A model generated the notes under the pieces. That model saw only the letters and a program-made list of their open reading frames with translations. It was not told the origin of the DNA and searched no databases. A stretch of DNA of 64,000 nucleotides, from NCBI RefSeq assembly GCF_000331105.1, contig NC_020054.1, positions 5,769,815 through 5,833,814 on the forward strand. The letters are read 5' to 3'. The position numbers and the translations under genes were made by a program. Shown here one piece after another: positions 26,688 to 35,705 of this stretch (within the stretch, counting starts at the first letter, position 1; every line of letters begins with the position of its first letter). This stretch comes from Fibrella aestuarina BUZ 2. Its GTDB lineage: Bacteria; Bacteroidota; Bacteroidia; Cytophagales; Spirosomataceae.

Positions 26688-26780
26688 ACCCAATAATATC
26701 TTTTGGCGAACGGATTTCAAGGGTCTGATACCGATACCTCCCTCAAAAACTGACGTGTCCAAATAGTAGCGCTGTGTCGT
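26671..26780 (-). pseudogene. Remnant of a VapC-type PIN-domain toxin
   Basis: Minus-strand DNA from about 26780 encodes RYYLDTSVFEGG, the standard N-terminus of PIN ribonuclease toxins with the first acidic residue in LDTS. The frame then breaks, and a second frame encodes TLEIRSPKDIIGYENEE and a TAG stop at 26671-26673, a typical C-terminus for this toxin family. About 120 codons of the normal core are gone. The C-terminal part overlaps the start of the antitoxin gene, the arrangement of an intact toxin-antitoxin operon. No ATG is left at the N-terminal end (ACG at the expected place). Confidence 0.6.
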
Positions 26781-26805
26781 ATCACGAAAGTAGCCAATAG
26801 CCTGC

Positions 26806-27720
26806 TCAGTTGAACGACTGCCGGAAGGCCAGGGGCGAGAGGCTGGTTTTTGCCTTGAATAACTTGCTGAACGACTGCGGGTGCTCGAACCCTAACGCGT
26901 AGGCGATTTCGCTAACCGACAAATCAGTGATCGACAATTTTTCCTTCGCTTTTTCGATCAGCTTATCGTGGATGTGCTGCTGCGTGCTTTGGCCGGTCAG
27001 GGTGCGCAGCAGACCACTCAAATAGTTGGGCGATACGTTCAGCGCGTCGGCAATGTACTGCACCGTAGGCAACCCGTTTTTCTCGATCGAATCACCGTCG
27101 AAACAAGCCGCGAGTAACGCCTCCAACCGGTCCAGGATCTGGTGGTTGGTTATTTTCCGGGTGATGAACTGCCGGTGATAAAACCGCTCGGAATAGTTGA
27201 GCAGGGTTTCCAGCTGCGAAATGATGATTTGCTGGCTGAATTGATCGATGTTGGCCTGGTACTCCTGGTTGATGGTCTGGATGATGCCCGTTAGGGTAGC
27301 CTCTTCTTTCTCAGACAGAAACAGGGCTTCGTTGGTAGAGTAGTCGAAATACTCGTACTGCTTAATGGTTTTGGCCAGCGGCGTATTCCACAGAAAATCG
27401 GGGTGGATGAGCAGAATCCAGCCCGAGTGGTGAAAGCCAGCCCCCGGATTGATCGAATAGACTTGACCGGGGGCCATGAAAAACAGCACGCCTTCCTCAA
27501 AATCGTAGACCTGCTGACCGTATTTCAACTGGCCGTTGGTCATGCGTTTCAGGGCAATGGAATAGAAATGCTGCACCAGGGTCTTCGGCTCCTCATCGCC
27601 TTTCGATTGGATATCCGCCACGTTGATCACGCTGATCAGCGGGTGTTGCGGGCGGGGCAGGTTCCTGAACTGGTGATACTCCCGGATCGTCTTGAGCAGA
27701 TGGGGTTGGTTGCCGACCAT
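26806..27720 (-). CDS. AraC-family transcriptional regulator
   Basis: 304 residues. The N-terminal half is an AraC-type cupin sensor (YDFEEGVLFFMAPGQVYSINPG). The C-terminal half holds the two helix-turn-helix motifs (VQYIADALNVSPNYLSGLLRTLTG; DLSVSEIAYALGFEHPQSFSKLFKAKTSLSPLAFRQ). It begins only 12 bp after the end of the NmrA-like reductase gene on the same strand, so the two are probably co-transcribed, and the regulator may control its partner. GGTACGTT occurs exactly in the junction (27727-27734). Confidence 0.9.
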   Translation of the reverse strand: MVGNQPHLLKTIREYHQFRNLPRPQHPLISVINVADIQSKGDEEPKTLVQHFYSIALKRMTNGQLKYGQQVYDFEEGVLFFMAPGQVYSINPGAGFHHSGWILLIHPDFLWNTPLAKTIKQYEYFDYSTNEALFLSEKEEATLTGIIQTINQEYQANIDQFSQQIIISQLETLLNYSERFYHRQFITRKITNHQILDRLEALLAACFDGDSIEKNGLPTVQYIADALNVSPNYLSGLLRTLTGQSTQQHIHDKLIEKAKEKLSITDLSVSEIAYALGFEHPQSFSKLFKAKTSLSPLAFRQSFN

Positions 27721-27732
27721 GATGCAGGTACG

Positions 27733-28626
27733 TTATGACGGTTGATTGAACGCAGTAGCAAACTCACTGGCGAACGCCTCCAGTTTGACGCTGCCCAGCG
27801 CGGGTTTGTGTCGGTAATAGTCAGTGGCCATCGCCCCGCTGCGCAGGCTGGTATACATCTCGACCAAACCGGTGGCCAGAATGGAAGGCAAGCCGTTGGC
27901 TTCCATGCCCTGCTGCACCTGCTCGTCAGAGATCAGCACCCAGGCCAGATCCGGCTGACCGATCGCTGCCCCCAGAACGCGCGCCACCTCGTGGCCGGTT
28001 CGTTCGTCGCTGCCCACATAGCGGATTTTTCTAGAGTCGGTAGCGGGCGTGCCCAGTTCGTCGGCAATGGCGGCGGCAATATCCACGGGCGCTACCATCG
28101 GAATAACATCGTCGCCTCCGTAATTGGCCATAATGCGACCCGTCTGTTTGATCATCCCGATGAACGCATTCAGATTGTAGTAAAAATACGTCGGGCGCAT
28201 ATGCGTGATCGCGACCCCGGTCAGTTCGTTCAGAATGTGTTCGGCGTCATACGCCCCCAGAATAATCCCTGTGCCCTGGTCGAGGTCGGCGCCAAAGCTG
28301 CTCAGGTGAATCACCCGCGGCACGCCCGCCTGCCGGATAGCGTGGGCGTAGTTGCTCGCGATCTGGCTGTAATGCGCCCGGCGATCAGGCTCGGCGAAGT
28401 GGGCCGGCGGGATCATGCAATAGACCGCATCGGCACCCGTGAAGGTGGCTGTCAGGAAGTCCACGTCGTCGATGGTGCCAATAGCGGCGGTAGCCCCCAG
28501 CGCGTCGATGTCGGGTTTCCGGTCGGGGCTGCTGCTGACCACCGTGACCCGGTGTCCTTTCTCAATTAATTCCTGCGTCAGGGGCTTGCTGATATGGCCC
28601 AGCGACCCGGTTACGATAACGTTCAT
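27733..28626 (-). CDS. NmrA-like NAD(P)-binding reductase
   Basis: 297 residues. The N-terminal Rossmann motif is altered (VTGSLGHISKPL, in place of GxxGxxG) but the atypical SDR layout is kept: GADAVYCMIPP, HLSSFGADLDQGTG, and a C-terminal lid region. Members act as quinone reductases, nitrogen-regulation sensors or epimerase-like proteins. It lies directly upstream of an AraC regulator gene in an apparent two-gene operon. Substrate unknown. Confidence 0.82.
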   Translation of the reverse strand: MNVIVTGSLGHISKPLTQELIEKGHRVTVVSSSPDRKPDIDALGATAAIGTIDDVDFLTATFTGADAVYCMIPPAHFAEPDRRAHYSQIASNYAHAIRQAGVPRVIHLSSFGADLDQGTGIILGAYDAEHILNELTGVAITHMRPTYFYYNLNAFIGMIKQTGRIMANYGGDDVIPMVAPVDIAAAIADELGTPATDSRKIRYVGSDERTGHEVARVLGAAIGQPDLAWVLISDEQVQQGMEANGLPSILATGLVEMYTSLRSGAMATDYYRHKPALGSVKLEAFASEFATAFNQPS

Positions 28627-28735
28627 CTTCCTGTTTGTTTGGTGGCAACAAAGGTCAGGATCGATAAACGGGGCGGTGTAGCCAAATCTACGCTTATTGT
28701 AGTCGAAACGGCCCTGGGCAGGTTACCAGCCCCGA

Positions 28736-29293
28736 CTAGTTCGCGGTCACCGGAGCGGGTGCATCGCTGAAATGGTCGTACTTCTTCAGCAGCTTACCCG
28801 TCGCGTAGATGATCGGGATGACGACCCGCCGCACAAACCGGGGCATATCGATCATGTCGTACTCGCTGGCATAGCGGGTCAGCAGGTAGGCCGCGTCGAA
28901 GAGTTCGGGCCGTAGGCTATTCGACTTTTTCTGCGCCGCAAAAATGGCCGACAAATAGAAGACAAGCGTGTTGGCGGGCTTCACCCAGGCGGTGCACTGA
29001 AGTGCATCGGTGCCGGCGTTCCAGAATCGGTGGGCCTCACCGCGTTTGAATAGGATTGTTTCGCCCACACCGGCAAACTGCTCGGGTTGCCCCTGAATCT
29101 GGTAGCCGATCGTGCCCTTCACCACCGTGAAGCACTCTTCCTGAAGCCAGTGCACGTGCATGGGCGGGCCGCTACCCGGCGCGACAAAATTTTCGCCCAG
29201 CAGCTTGTCGCCGTCGGGCTCGCGAACAACGCCCAGGAAGGTGAGGCGCTCCCCCTGGCTGTTTTCGATGGTGTATGGATACGTGGTGTTCAT
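28736..29293 (-). CDS. Cupin-domain protein
   Basis: 185 residues. A single cupin barrel shows the first metal motif GPPMHVHWLQEECFTVVKG (two His and Glu) and the second motif AHRFWNAG. The C-terminal 80 residues are extra and contain two hydrophobic stretches (TLVFYLSAIFAAQ; VRRVVIPIIYATGKLL) that may touch the membrane. The function is not predictable beyond metal-dependent binding of a small molecule. It is divergent from the GalU-like gene. Confidence 0.75.
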   Translation of the reverse strand: MNTTYPYTIENSQGERLTFLGVVREPDGDKLLGENFVAPGSGPPMHVHWLQEECFTVVKGTIGYQIQGQPEQFAGVGETILFKRGEAHRFWNAGTDALQCTAWVKPANTLVFYLSAIFAAQKKSNSLRPELFDAAYLLTRYASEYDMIDMPRFVRRVVIPIIYATGKLLKKYDHFSDAPAPVTAN

Positions 29294-29562
29294 GGTAGTT
29301 GCTGTTTATATGACAAAGGTGGGCACCCGCTTTTCCCACCGGCGCGGCCACACCGATGAACCGGCAGAAGCGGCCGATGGAGCCGCCTTTCCACCCGATG
29401 ACCACGTACCCAGCCCTGCCCAAACGTACCTGTTGGACTACCCGGCAACGTACCTACGCAATCCATTGCATAGACCAACGCAGCGAATTGGCCCACCTAT
29501 TGGGTTCCGTGCGTCTTTTTGGCAAACTTTGGGCTTCCAATTGTCTCTGCCGTCTGTTGTCA

Positions 29563-30519
29563 ATGAAAATCAGAAAAGCCGTTATTACCGCTGCCGCCCG
29601 GGGCGAGCGCCTGTACCCCGTTGCCGATACCATTCAGAAAGCCATGTTGCCGGTGATCGACACCGACGGCCTGCATAAACCCGTGCTTCAGGCCATTGCC
29701 GAAGAAGCCTTCCTGAGTGGTATCGAGGAAATCTGCGTGGTCTGCGCACCCGGCGACGGCCCGCGCTACGTCAGTGCGTTTACCTCCCTGCGGGATAACC
29801 TGGTGAAGTCGTTCAAAGACGTAGACTGGGCGCGCGAAGAAGCCGACAAGATCGATCAGCTCATCAGCCGCACGCAGTTTATCGAGCAGCCCGAACCGCT
29901 AGGCTACGGTCACGCCGTACATTGCGCCAAACCGTTTGTCAACGACGAACCTTTTCTATTGCTGCTGGGCGATTACCTCTACGTCTCGAACCTGATCGGC
30001 AAGCGCTGCGCCACCCAACTGATCGAGCTGGCCACGCAGGAAAACTGCTCGGTATCGGCCGTGAACCCCACCATCGAGCATCAGATTGGCCGCTACGGCA
30101 CCCTCACGGGCAAGCACGTACCGAACCGTAGCGGCGTGTACCAGATCGAAAAACTAATCGAGAAGCCGTCGCTGAGCGTGGCCGAGCTGGAGTTGCAGAC
30201 GCCCGGCCTACGCGTGGGCTATTACCTCTGCTTTTTCGGGATGCACGTGCTGACCCCGACGGTGTTCGACATCCTCGAGAAACACATCGCGCGCGGGCAG
30301 GCCAACACACCGCTGACGCCCGCGCTCCAGGACCTCGCCGACACGGAGACGTACCTGGCGCTGGAAGTGAAGGGCAACCGCTACGACCTGAGTGGCCGCA
30401 ATGGCCTGCTACGGGCGCAAATGGCGCTGGGCCTGGCCGGCGAAGCCCACGACGAAACGCTGTCGTCGATGGTCGAGATCCTGGCCGAAGCCAATTCCCG
30501 CAAGGCCCAATTGGGGTAA
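29563..30519 (+). CDS. GalU-like sugar-1-phosphate nucleotidyltransferase with altered signature
   Basis: 318 residues from the ATG at 29563 (MKIRKAVITAAARG); the open frame extends upstream through the divergent spacer but without a protein-like sequence. The fold is that of bacterial UTP-glucose-1-phosphate uridylyltransferases: the nucleotide loop AARGERLYPVADTIQKAMLPV near the N-terminus, PLGYGHAV at the middle, LLLLGDYLY for the metal Asp, and EKP. The loop lacks the usual GxGTR-P-T-PK spelling (RGERLYP, QKAMLP), so activity or substrate may be shifted. It precedes the kinase-pyrophosphorylase fusion by 127 bp, and the two probably act in one nucleotide-sugar route. Confidence 0.8.
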   Translation: MKIRKAVITAAARGERLYPVADTIQKAMLPVIDTDGLHKPVLQAIAEEAFLSGIEEICVVCAPGDGPRYVSAFTSLRDNLVKSFKDVDWAREEADKIDQLISRTQFIEQPEPLGYGHAVHCAKPFVNDEPFLLLLGDYLYVSNLIGKRCATQLIELATQENCSVSAVNPTIEHQIGRYGTLTGKHVPNRSGVYQIEKLIEKPSLSVAELELQTPGLRVGYYLCFFGMHVLTPTVFDILEKHIARGQANTPLTPALQDLADTETYLALEVKGNRYDLSGRNGLLRAQMALGLAGEAHDETLSSMVEILAEANSRKAQLG

Positions 30520-30539
30520 ATACCATTGTCTACGCCGGC

Positions 30540-30635
30540 AATACCCCCCGCCCTAAAGGGGCCTGCTGGCGCAACCTTATTGCTGCCGCACCACTACTAA
30601 CGCGCCAGCAGGCCCCCTTTAGGGCGGGGGGTATT
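30540..30635. repeat. 96-bp palindromic element between nucleotide-sugar genes
   Basis: Arms of 33 and 34 bases (30540-30572 and 30602-30635) pair fully except for one extra G/C; the outer part reads AATACCCCCCGCCCTAAAG. The 29-base centre is AT-richer. It fills the spacer between the GalU-like gene and the kinase fusion gene. It is unrelated in sequence to the elements at 7944 and 47620 but similar in size and design. Confidence 0.75.
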
Positions 30636-30646
30636 GTATAGCCATC

Positions 30647-33600
30647 ATGAACGTATTCATAGAAACCATTACCTCAACGGACCCGGCCGTGCGGAACCGC
30701 TCGTTCTTTGACCTGAGCCGGACGCTGTCGACGCCGAATCTGTTGAAGGCCCTGCGGGAACTGGACGATTTCCGGAAGGCCACGCCCAACCTCTACGACA
30801 AGGTGCGGGCCATCCTGTTCCTGTACGCGGGCTTCCGGTTTGCGGTCATCGACGCGCCCGAAACTCCGACCATCGGCAAGATTCCCTACGCCGGGTTCGA
30901 GGATCTGCTCGCCCGCCGCTTCGAGCAGGCGATTGTCCGGTTCCTGCACGACCTCGACAAACAGGGGCCGAGCGCCACACTCTTCAGTGCCCTGGCCGAC
31001 AGCTACCATCAACTCTCGTTCCAGATTCTGGCCGATCAGGTGCGCAAAAGCGTGCGGTCGAGCAAGGGCAACCAGTGGATGTTCCGGGTGGGGCATCAGG
31101 CCGAACACCCCATCCGCATTCACCCCCGGCTGCTGCAACGGCCCGACAGCTCCCTGTTCTACCCCATCCTGCACGAGCAGACGTCCGTGCGCATGGACCT
31201 GACCCACAGCGGCTGGTCGGATATTTTCTTTCTGGGCATGGACTACCCCGAGGGCGCGCGCGTCATCAACATCTCCATCGATCTCGGCGTCTTTGGGCGC
31301 GACAAGGATATCCGGCCACCGCTGCACGGCTACGTGCGCGTGATTTCGGAGCCGGTGTTGCGCCTGACGAGCGTCGATCTGAACACGACCAAGGACGTGA
31401 CCGACCTGGCCGACCTGTTCAACTTCGGCAATGACTACCTGAGTCTGGTGAAGGCGGGCGTGATTGCGTCGGGCCTGATTCCGCCCTCGTTTGAAGGCAC
31501 GAATCAGTCGCTGGCCGAGATTCTGGCCCGGATCGTGGCGCCCGGCATGGGTATCGAACTGGTCACGAAAGTGAACGACATTCCCAAAGGCTCGCGCTTT
31601 GCCGTATCGACCAACCTGCTGGGCTGCATTATCAGCCTGCTGATGCGGGCGACCGGCCAGACCCGAAACCTCGAAGGCGGGCTCGACGAGAATGAACGGC
31701 GGCTGGTGGCGTCGCGGGCCATTCTGGGCGAATGGATCGGTGGCTCGGGCGGCGGCTGGCAGGATTCGGGTGGCGTGTGGCCCGGCATCAAAGCCATTCA
31801 GGGTACGTTTGCGCAGGAAGGCGACCCCGAATACGGCATCAGCCGGGGTACGTTGCTGCCCCGCCACCGCGTGCTGGAAGGCGAGGCCGTTCACCCCGAC
31901 ATTCAGGAGAAGATCATGAACTCGCTGGTGCTGATGCACGGCGGCATGGCGTCGAACGTGGGGCCGATTCTGGAGATGGTCACCGAAAAGTACCTGCTCC
32001 GGGGCGAGAAAGAATGGGCCGCCCGCCAGCAAACCAACCAGATCTTCGACAACATCCTGGGGGCAATCCGGGAAGGTGACATCAAGAAACTGGGGGCCAA
32101 CACCGCCCGCAACTGGGAGGGGCCGATCAAGACGATCATCCCCTGGGCATCGACCTACTTCACCGAGCAGATCATTGCCAAAGCCAAAAAGCAGTTCGGC
32201 GACGACTATTACGGCTTCCTGATGCTAGGCGGCATGTCGGGCGGCGGCATGGGCATGTTCGTGAATCCGGCGCAGTACGAGGATTACAAACTTCAGGTGC
32301 TGGACCTGCTGCGGACGACGAAGAACGAACTGTCGGATTCGCTGCCGTTCGCAATGGAGCCGGTCGTTTACAACTGGAGCATCAACCCGCGCGGCAGTTG
32401 GTCGAACCTGCAGGAAGGCAACGACGCCCTGATGCCGGAGTCGTACTACGGCATTCACGTGTCGGAACTGGTGCGGAAAGACCCCGCCTCGATTCCCTAC
32501 GGACGCCGGGCCGAAATCGACTTTTTCACCACCCACTGCGAGCAGAACAATCAGGCTTACCCGCTGCTGCGCACGGTCGTCAGCAACCTGTTCAAGGTGT
32601 CGGACCCCACGTCAGGCGGCAACCGCAGCGCCGAAAACGAGAAAGCCGACCGCATCAAGAAAGACAACGGCTTCGATTTCATTCAACACGAAGAGATTCG
32701 GGAGGAACTGCAAAAAGGCCGCATTGGCCTGTCGCGTAACCGCCTGCCCGTCGACACCACCATCGACGACGTACAGCCGGGCGATGCCGTACAGCTCGAT
32801 GGGGTGACCGCCTCGGCTCACCGGGGCGAAGCGGCGATCCGGGCCGGGAAAGTGGGCGTACTGAGCCTGGGCGCGGGTATCGGCAGCCGCTGGACCAAGG
32901 GCGCGGGCGTGATCAAGACCATCAACCCTTTTGTCGAGATCGACGGTACGCACCGGAGCTTCCTGGAAATTCACCTCGCTAAAACCCGGAAGCTGGCCGA
33001 GCAGTATGGCGCGACCATCCCGCACGTGGTCGCCACCAGCTATATGACCCACGAGCCCATCCGCAAAAAGCTGGCGCTGACGGGCAACTTCGGCTACGCG
33101 GGCCCAACGTACCTGTCGCCGGGCCGGTCGATCGGGCAGCGGTTTGTGCCGATGGAGCGCGACCTGCGTTTTCTGTGGGAAGAAATGCCGCAGGAACTGC
33201 TCGACGAAAACAAGCAGAAAGTGCGCGACGCCGGGCGGCAGGCGATGATTGCCTGGGCGAAGTCGAAAGGCGAAGGCACCGATTACGTCGACAACATTGC
33301 GGCGCAACGGTTTTCGCCCCTCGGCCACTGGTACGAGGTCTCGAACCTGCTGCGCAACGGCACGCTGGCGAAGCTGCTGGCTGAGCACCCGGCCGTGGAA
33401 ACACTCATGCTGCACAACATCGATACGCTCGGTGCCGACGTAGACCCCGCCGCGCTGGGTTACCACCTCGAATCGGGCAATGTGCTGACGTTTGAGGTCG
33501 TGCCCCGCCGCATCGAGGACCGTGGGGGCGGACTAGCGCGCGTCAACGGGCATGTCCGGCTGCTGGAAGGCCTGGCCCAGCCCCGCGAGGAAGACGAGCT

Positions 33601-33985
33601 GAACCTGAGTTACTACAACTCCAACACCACCTGGATTCAGGTCGACCCGTTGCTGCAACTCTTTGGCCTCACCCGCGACGACCTGCAACGGGGCGACGAG
33701 GCGCAACTGGCCAAAGCCGTGCGGAGCGTAGCCCACCGGATTCCGAGCTACGTGACCATCAAAGACGTGAAATACCGCTGGGGCCACGGACAGGAAGACA
33801 TTTACCCCGTGGCGCAGATCGAAAAACTCTGGAGCGACATGTCGGCCCTAACGGATGTTCAGTGCGGCTATCTGGTGGTGCCTCGTCTACGTGGTCAGCA
33901 GCTTAAAGATCCCGCCCAACTCGACGCCTGGGTCACCGACGGCAGCAAAGACTACGTAGCCAGCCTGTGTTCATTCCCAGGTTGA
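30647..33985 (+). CDS. FKP-like GHMP sugar kinase fused to UDP-sugar pyrophosphorylase-like domain
   Basis: 1112 residues, no signal peptide. The first half (about 170-545) carries fucokinase-type GHMP motifs: VRMDLTHSGWSD (181-192, sugar site), PKGSRFAVST (313-322, phosphate loop, altered from the usual GLGTSS), GGSGGGWQDSGG (365-376) and LGGMSGGGMGMF (527-538). The second half (about 700-1090) is a UDPGP-type nucleotidyltransferase with LGAGIGSRW (741-749) and a likely substrate Lys757. The best known relative in design, Bacteroides FKP, has the pyrophosphorylase first and kinase last; here the order is reversed. It may salvage a free sugar to a nucleotide sugar, but the changed loops leave activity open. 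Confidence 0.75.
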   Translation: MNVFIETITSTDPAVRNRSFFDLSRTLSTPNLLKALRELDDFRKATPNLYDKVRAILFLYAGFRFAVIDAPETPTIGKIPYAGFEDLLARRFEQAIVRFLHDLDKQGPSATLFSALADSYHQLSFQILADQVRKSVRSSKGNQWMFRVGHQAEHPIRIHPRLLQRPDSSLFYPILHEQTSVRMDLTHSGWSDIFFLGMDYPEGARVINISIDLGVFGRDKDIRPPLHGYVRVISEPVLRLTSVDLNTTKDVTDLADLFNFGNDYLSLVKAGVIASGLIPPSFEGTNQSLAEILARIVAPGMGIELVTKVNDIPKGSRFAVSTNLLGCIISLLMRATGQTRNLEGGLDENERRLVASRAILGEWIGGSGGGWQDSGGVWPGIKAIQGTFAQEGDPEYGISRGTLLPRHRVLEGEAVHPDIQEKIMNSLVLMHGGMASNVGPILEMVTEKYLLRGEKEWAARQQTNQIFDNILGAIREGDIKKLGANTARNWEGPIKTIIPWASTYFTEQIIAKAKKQFGDDYYGFLMLGGMSGGGMGMFVNPAQYEDYKLQVLDLLRTTKNELSDSLPFAMEPVVYNWSINPRGSWSNLQEGNDALMPESYYGIHVSELVRKDPASIPYGRRAEIDFFTTHCEQNNQAYPLLRTVVSNLFKVSDPTSGGNRSAENEKADRIKKDNGFDFIQHEEIREELQKGRIGLSRNRLPVDTTIDDVQPGDAVQLDGVTASAHRGEAAIRAGKVGVLSLGAGIGSRWTKGAGVIKTINPFVEIDGTHRSFLEIHLAKTRKLAEQYGATIPHVVATSYMTHEPIRKKLALTGNFGYAGPTYLSPGRSIGQRFVPMERDLRFLWEEMPQELLDENKQKVRDAGRQAMIAWAKSKGEGTDYVDNIAAQRFSPLGHWYEVSNLLRNGTLAKLLAEHPAVETLMLHNIDTLGADVDPAALGYHLESGNVLTFEVVPRRIEDRGGGLARVNGHVRLLEGLAQPREEDELNLSYYNSNTTWIQVDPLLQLFGLTRDDLQRGDEAQLAKAVRSVAHRIPSYVTIKDVKYRWGHGQEDIYPVAQIEKLWSDMSALTDVQCGYLVVPRLRGQQLKDPAQLDAWVTDGSKDYVASLCSFPG

Positions 33986-34002
33986 GATAACCGTTTGACT
34001 TG

Positions 34003-34065
34003 CCCGCATCTATTTCTCCTACCTGCAAGGTTTTGTACAGGAAAATAGGTGCGGGTCATTTTTTG
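34003..34065 (+). terminator. Terminator after the kinase fusion gene
   Basis: Arms CCCGC-at-CTATTT (34003-34015) and AAATAG-gt-GCGGG (34043-34055) with an internal loop, followed by CATTTTTTG. The rest of the gap to 34217 shows nothing recognisable; A+T content rises sharply from about 34100. Confidence 0.7.
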
Positions 34066-34217
34066 TACTTGTCAGTAACGTTTTCGGGCTTTGAGTTCGG
34101 TCGGGTTTCGGAGCGCAAAAACAAACTTTATTACCTAATCTCAAGTAAAAAACTGCTACCTTTTACACCTTAGCCTGCCTGACGTAAAGAACCCAGTAAT
34201 GGCGGTTTTTTCATCTT

Positions 34218-34760
34218 TTAATCACAGTCAATATGAAGCCTATGGTGTCCACATTTGACACATTGAAATAAATAACCTACCAAACTTCCGTCTTTTGATA
34301 AAGCCACCCTTATTAACTCAGGGTCATATCCACTAGTTCCTATATCATCATTCAGTTCCTCTGACAACAACTTTATTGTTTCTGTATCAGCGTAATCAAT
34401 AAATGCACACGGCCTATCGCAGTGCGTCAACCAAACTTCTTGTTGCCAAGAAACATAACTTGGAGTTTTATTAGTAATTTCCAGTAATAGTTCTTCGTCG
34501 ATTGCATAATTAAGATCGTTGGAATCTGATGAAACTCCTTCAATCCCTAAATAATCATTGAATTTCCCACTGTACTTTTCAGCAGCCTTGCCACTTTCGA
34601 TACACCAAGGACAAATGTATTCAGGCACATCAACGCTGTAGAATGAACTTGTATATTTAATCTGTCTTCTCTCGTTACAGATTGAACAAGTCCCAGCAAT
34701 ATTTTCAAAAACCCCAATTTTATATGCGTTAGGGCTATATTTAAATTCAGGTAAATTCAT
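34218..34760 (-). CDS. CbrC/UPF0167 family protein
   Basis: 180 residues. It has the layout of the CbrC family: LPEFKYSPNA at the start, a zinc-ribbon-like CSICNERR...CPWCIESG, then a central acidic region and a second pair in FQCVKCGHHRLHID near the end. E. coli CbrC is linked to colicin E2 tolerance, and family members occur among immunity genes of toxin loci; the biochemical role is unknown. The gene is strongly AT-rich compared with its neighbours, which suggests recent transfer. Confidence 0.8.
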   Translation of the reverse strand: MNLPEFKYSPNAYKIGVFENIAGTCSICNERRQIKYTSSFYSVDVPEYICPWCIESGKAAEKYSGKFNDYLGIEGVSSDSNDLNYAIDEELLLEITNKTPSYVSWQQEVWLTHCDRPCAFIDYADTETIKLLSEELNDDIGTSGYDPELIRVALSKDGSLVGYLFQCVKCGHHRLHIDCD

Positions 34761-34991
34761 TGGTATTTTCTTGTCATCTGCATATCTCTATATGCAGTAG
34801 TCTGTTTTAATTATACAATATTTATACGCTACCTCTCTTAGTTTCTTAAAATATCATATTCCTAAATCGATGCTTAGCTCATATGACAACAAAAACTACT
34901 TATTTTTTTGCCATCTATTATTAGATTCTCATCAAACTAAACCTAGTTCATCAATTCCCCTATAGAAAAATATTATACTACTTTCAGCGCG

Positions 34992-35705
34992 TCACAATTC
35001 AATTTTGGTCTGCCGCCCAGGAATTGCACTTGTCTTGCCAAATCGGTTATAACAATTATTAACTGCTAACCGTCTGAAACTACTAACTTTTAGAAAATCT
35101 TGGATTAGGTTATCTGTCATTTTGTTCAAAGTACTAACATGCAAATTACCATATTGACAAATGTAACCTAGCAGATTCTGCCCACCATCTATAAAATAAA
35201 AACATGGTAAAGATGCATTACAACGTATCATCCATGAAAGATGTCTGATAAATAAAATCACTTCTGAAATTTCAACCAGAATCGATCCATTAAATCCCTT
35301 TCCAACCTTATTATATTCCAAATATTCTTGCGCTTTTTTTACAGGATCATATCTATTTTCTTGACTTAGCCAAGCAACTTCTGTATCACCAAGGAATACT
35401 AGTTTATTATATCCTAATTCTCCTGTGAGCCTTGCTAGTTCGGCCGCTAAAACCTTAATATGTCCTTTAAATGATTTAGAATCTATCGTAAATATATAGC
35501 TTTCGAAGACATTGGGGTATTTGTAATCGTATTCGTCTTCATCATGATTATAGACGTACAATGGGAGTAACGGGTAGAGCTTTATGGTGTCAAGTCGGTT
35601 TAGCTTAGTCAGCATAGAGTGTTCGATAGCATAGCGGGCTACTCCTAGATATATACAATCCCAGTTCCTTAATCCACTTGAAGCTACCGTATTTTTGCAT
35701 ATCAC
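34992..35705 (-). CDS. Hypothetical protein in AT-rich island
   Basis: 237 residues if the GTG at 35705 is used; an in-frame ATG lies at 35615. I recognise no domain. The sequence is soluble and mixed alpha/beta (KLVFLGDTEVAWLSQE, GSILVEISEVILFIRHLSWMIRC, LPCFYFIDGGQNLLGYICQYG). Its low G+C matches the CbrC-like gene and contrasts with both flanks. Together they may be a small transferred pair, perhaps immunity-type proteins left from a toxin locus; this is inference from context only. Confidence 0.55.
   Translation of the reverse strand: MICKNTVASSGLRNWDCIYLGVARYAIEHSMLTKLNRLDTIKLYPLLPLYVYNHDEDEYDYKYPNVFESYIFTIDSKSFKGHIKVLAAELARLTGELGYNKLVFLGDTEVAWLSQENRYDPVKKAQEYLEYNKVGKGFNGSILVEISEVILFIRHLSWMIRCNASLPCFYFIDGGQNLLGYICQYGNLHVSTLNKMTDNLIQDFLKVSSFRRLAVNNCYNRFGKTSAIPGRQTKIEL

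Noticed and set aside
29356..29562. Upstream extension of the GalU-like frame
   Set aside because: It contains two copies of the dispersed octamer and no conserved residues; the family starts at the MKIRKAVI segment.
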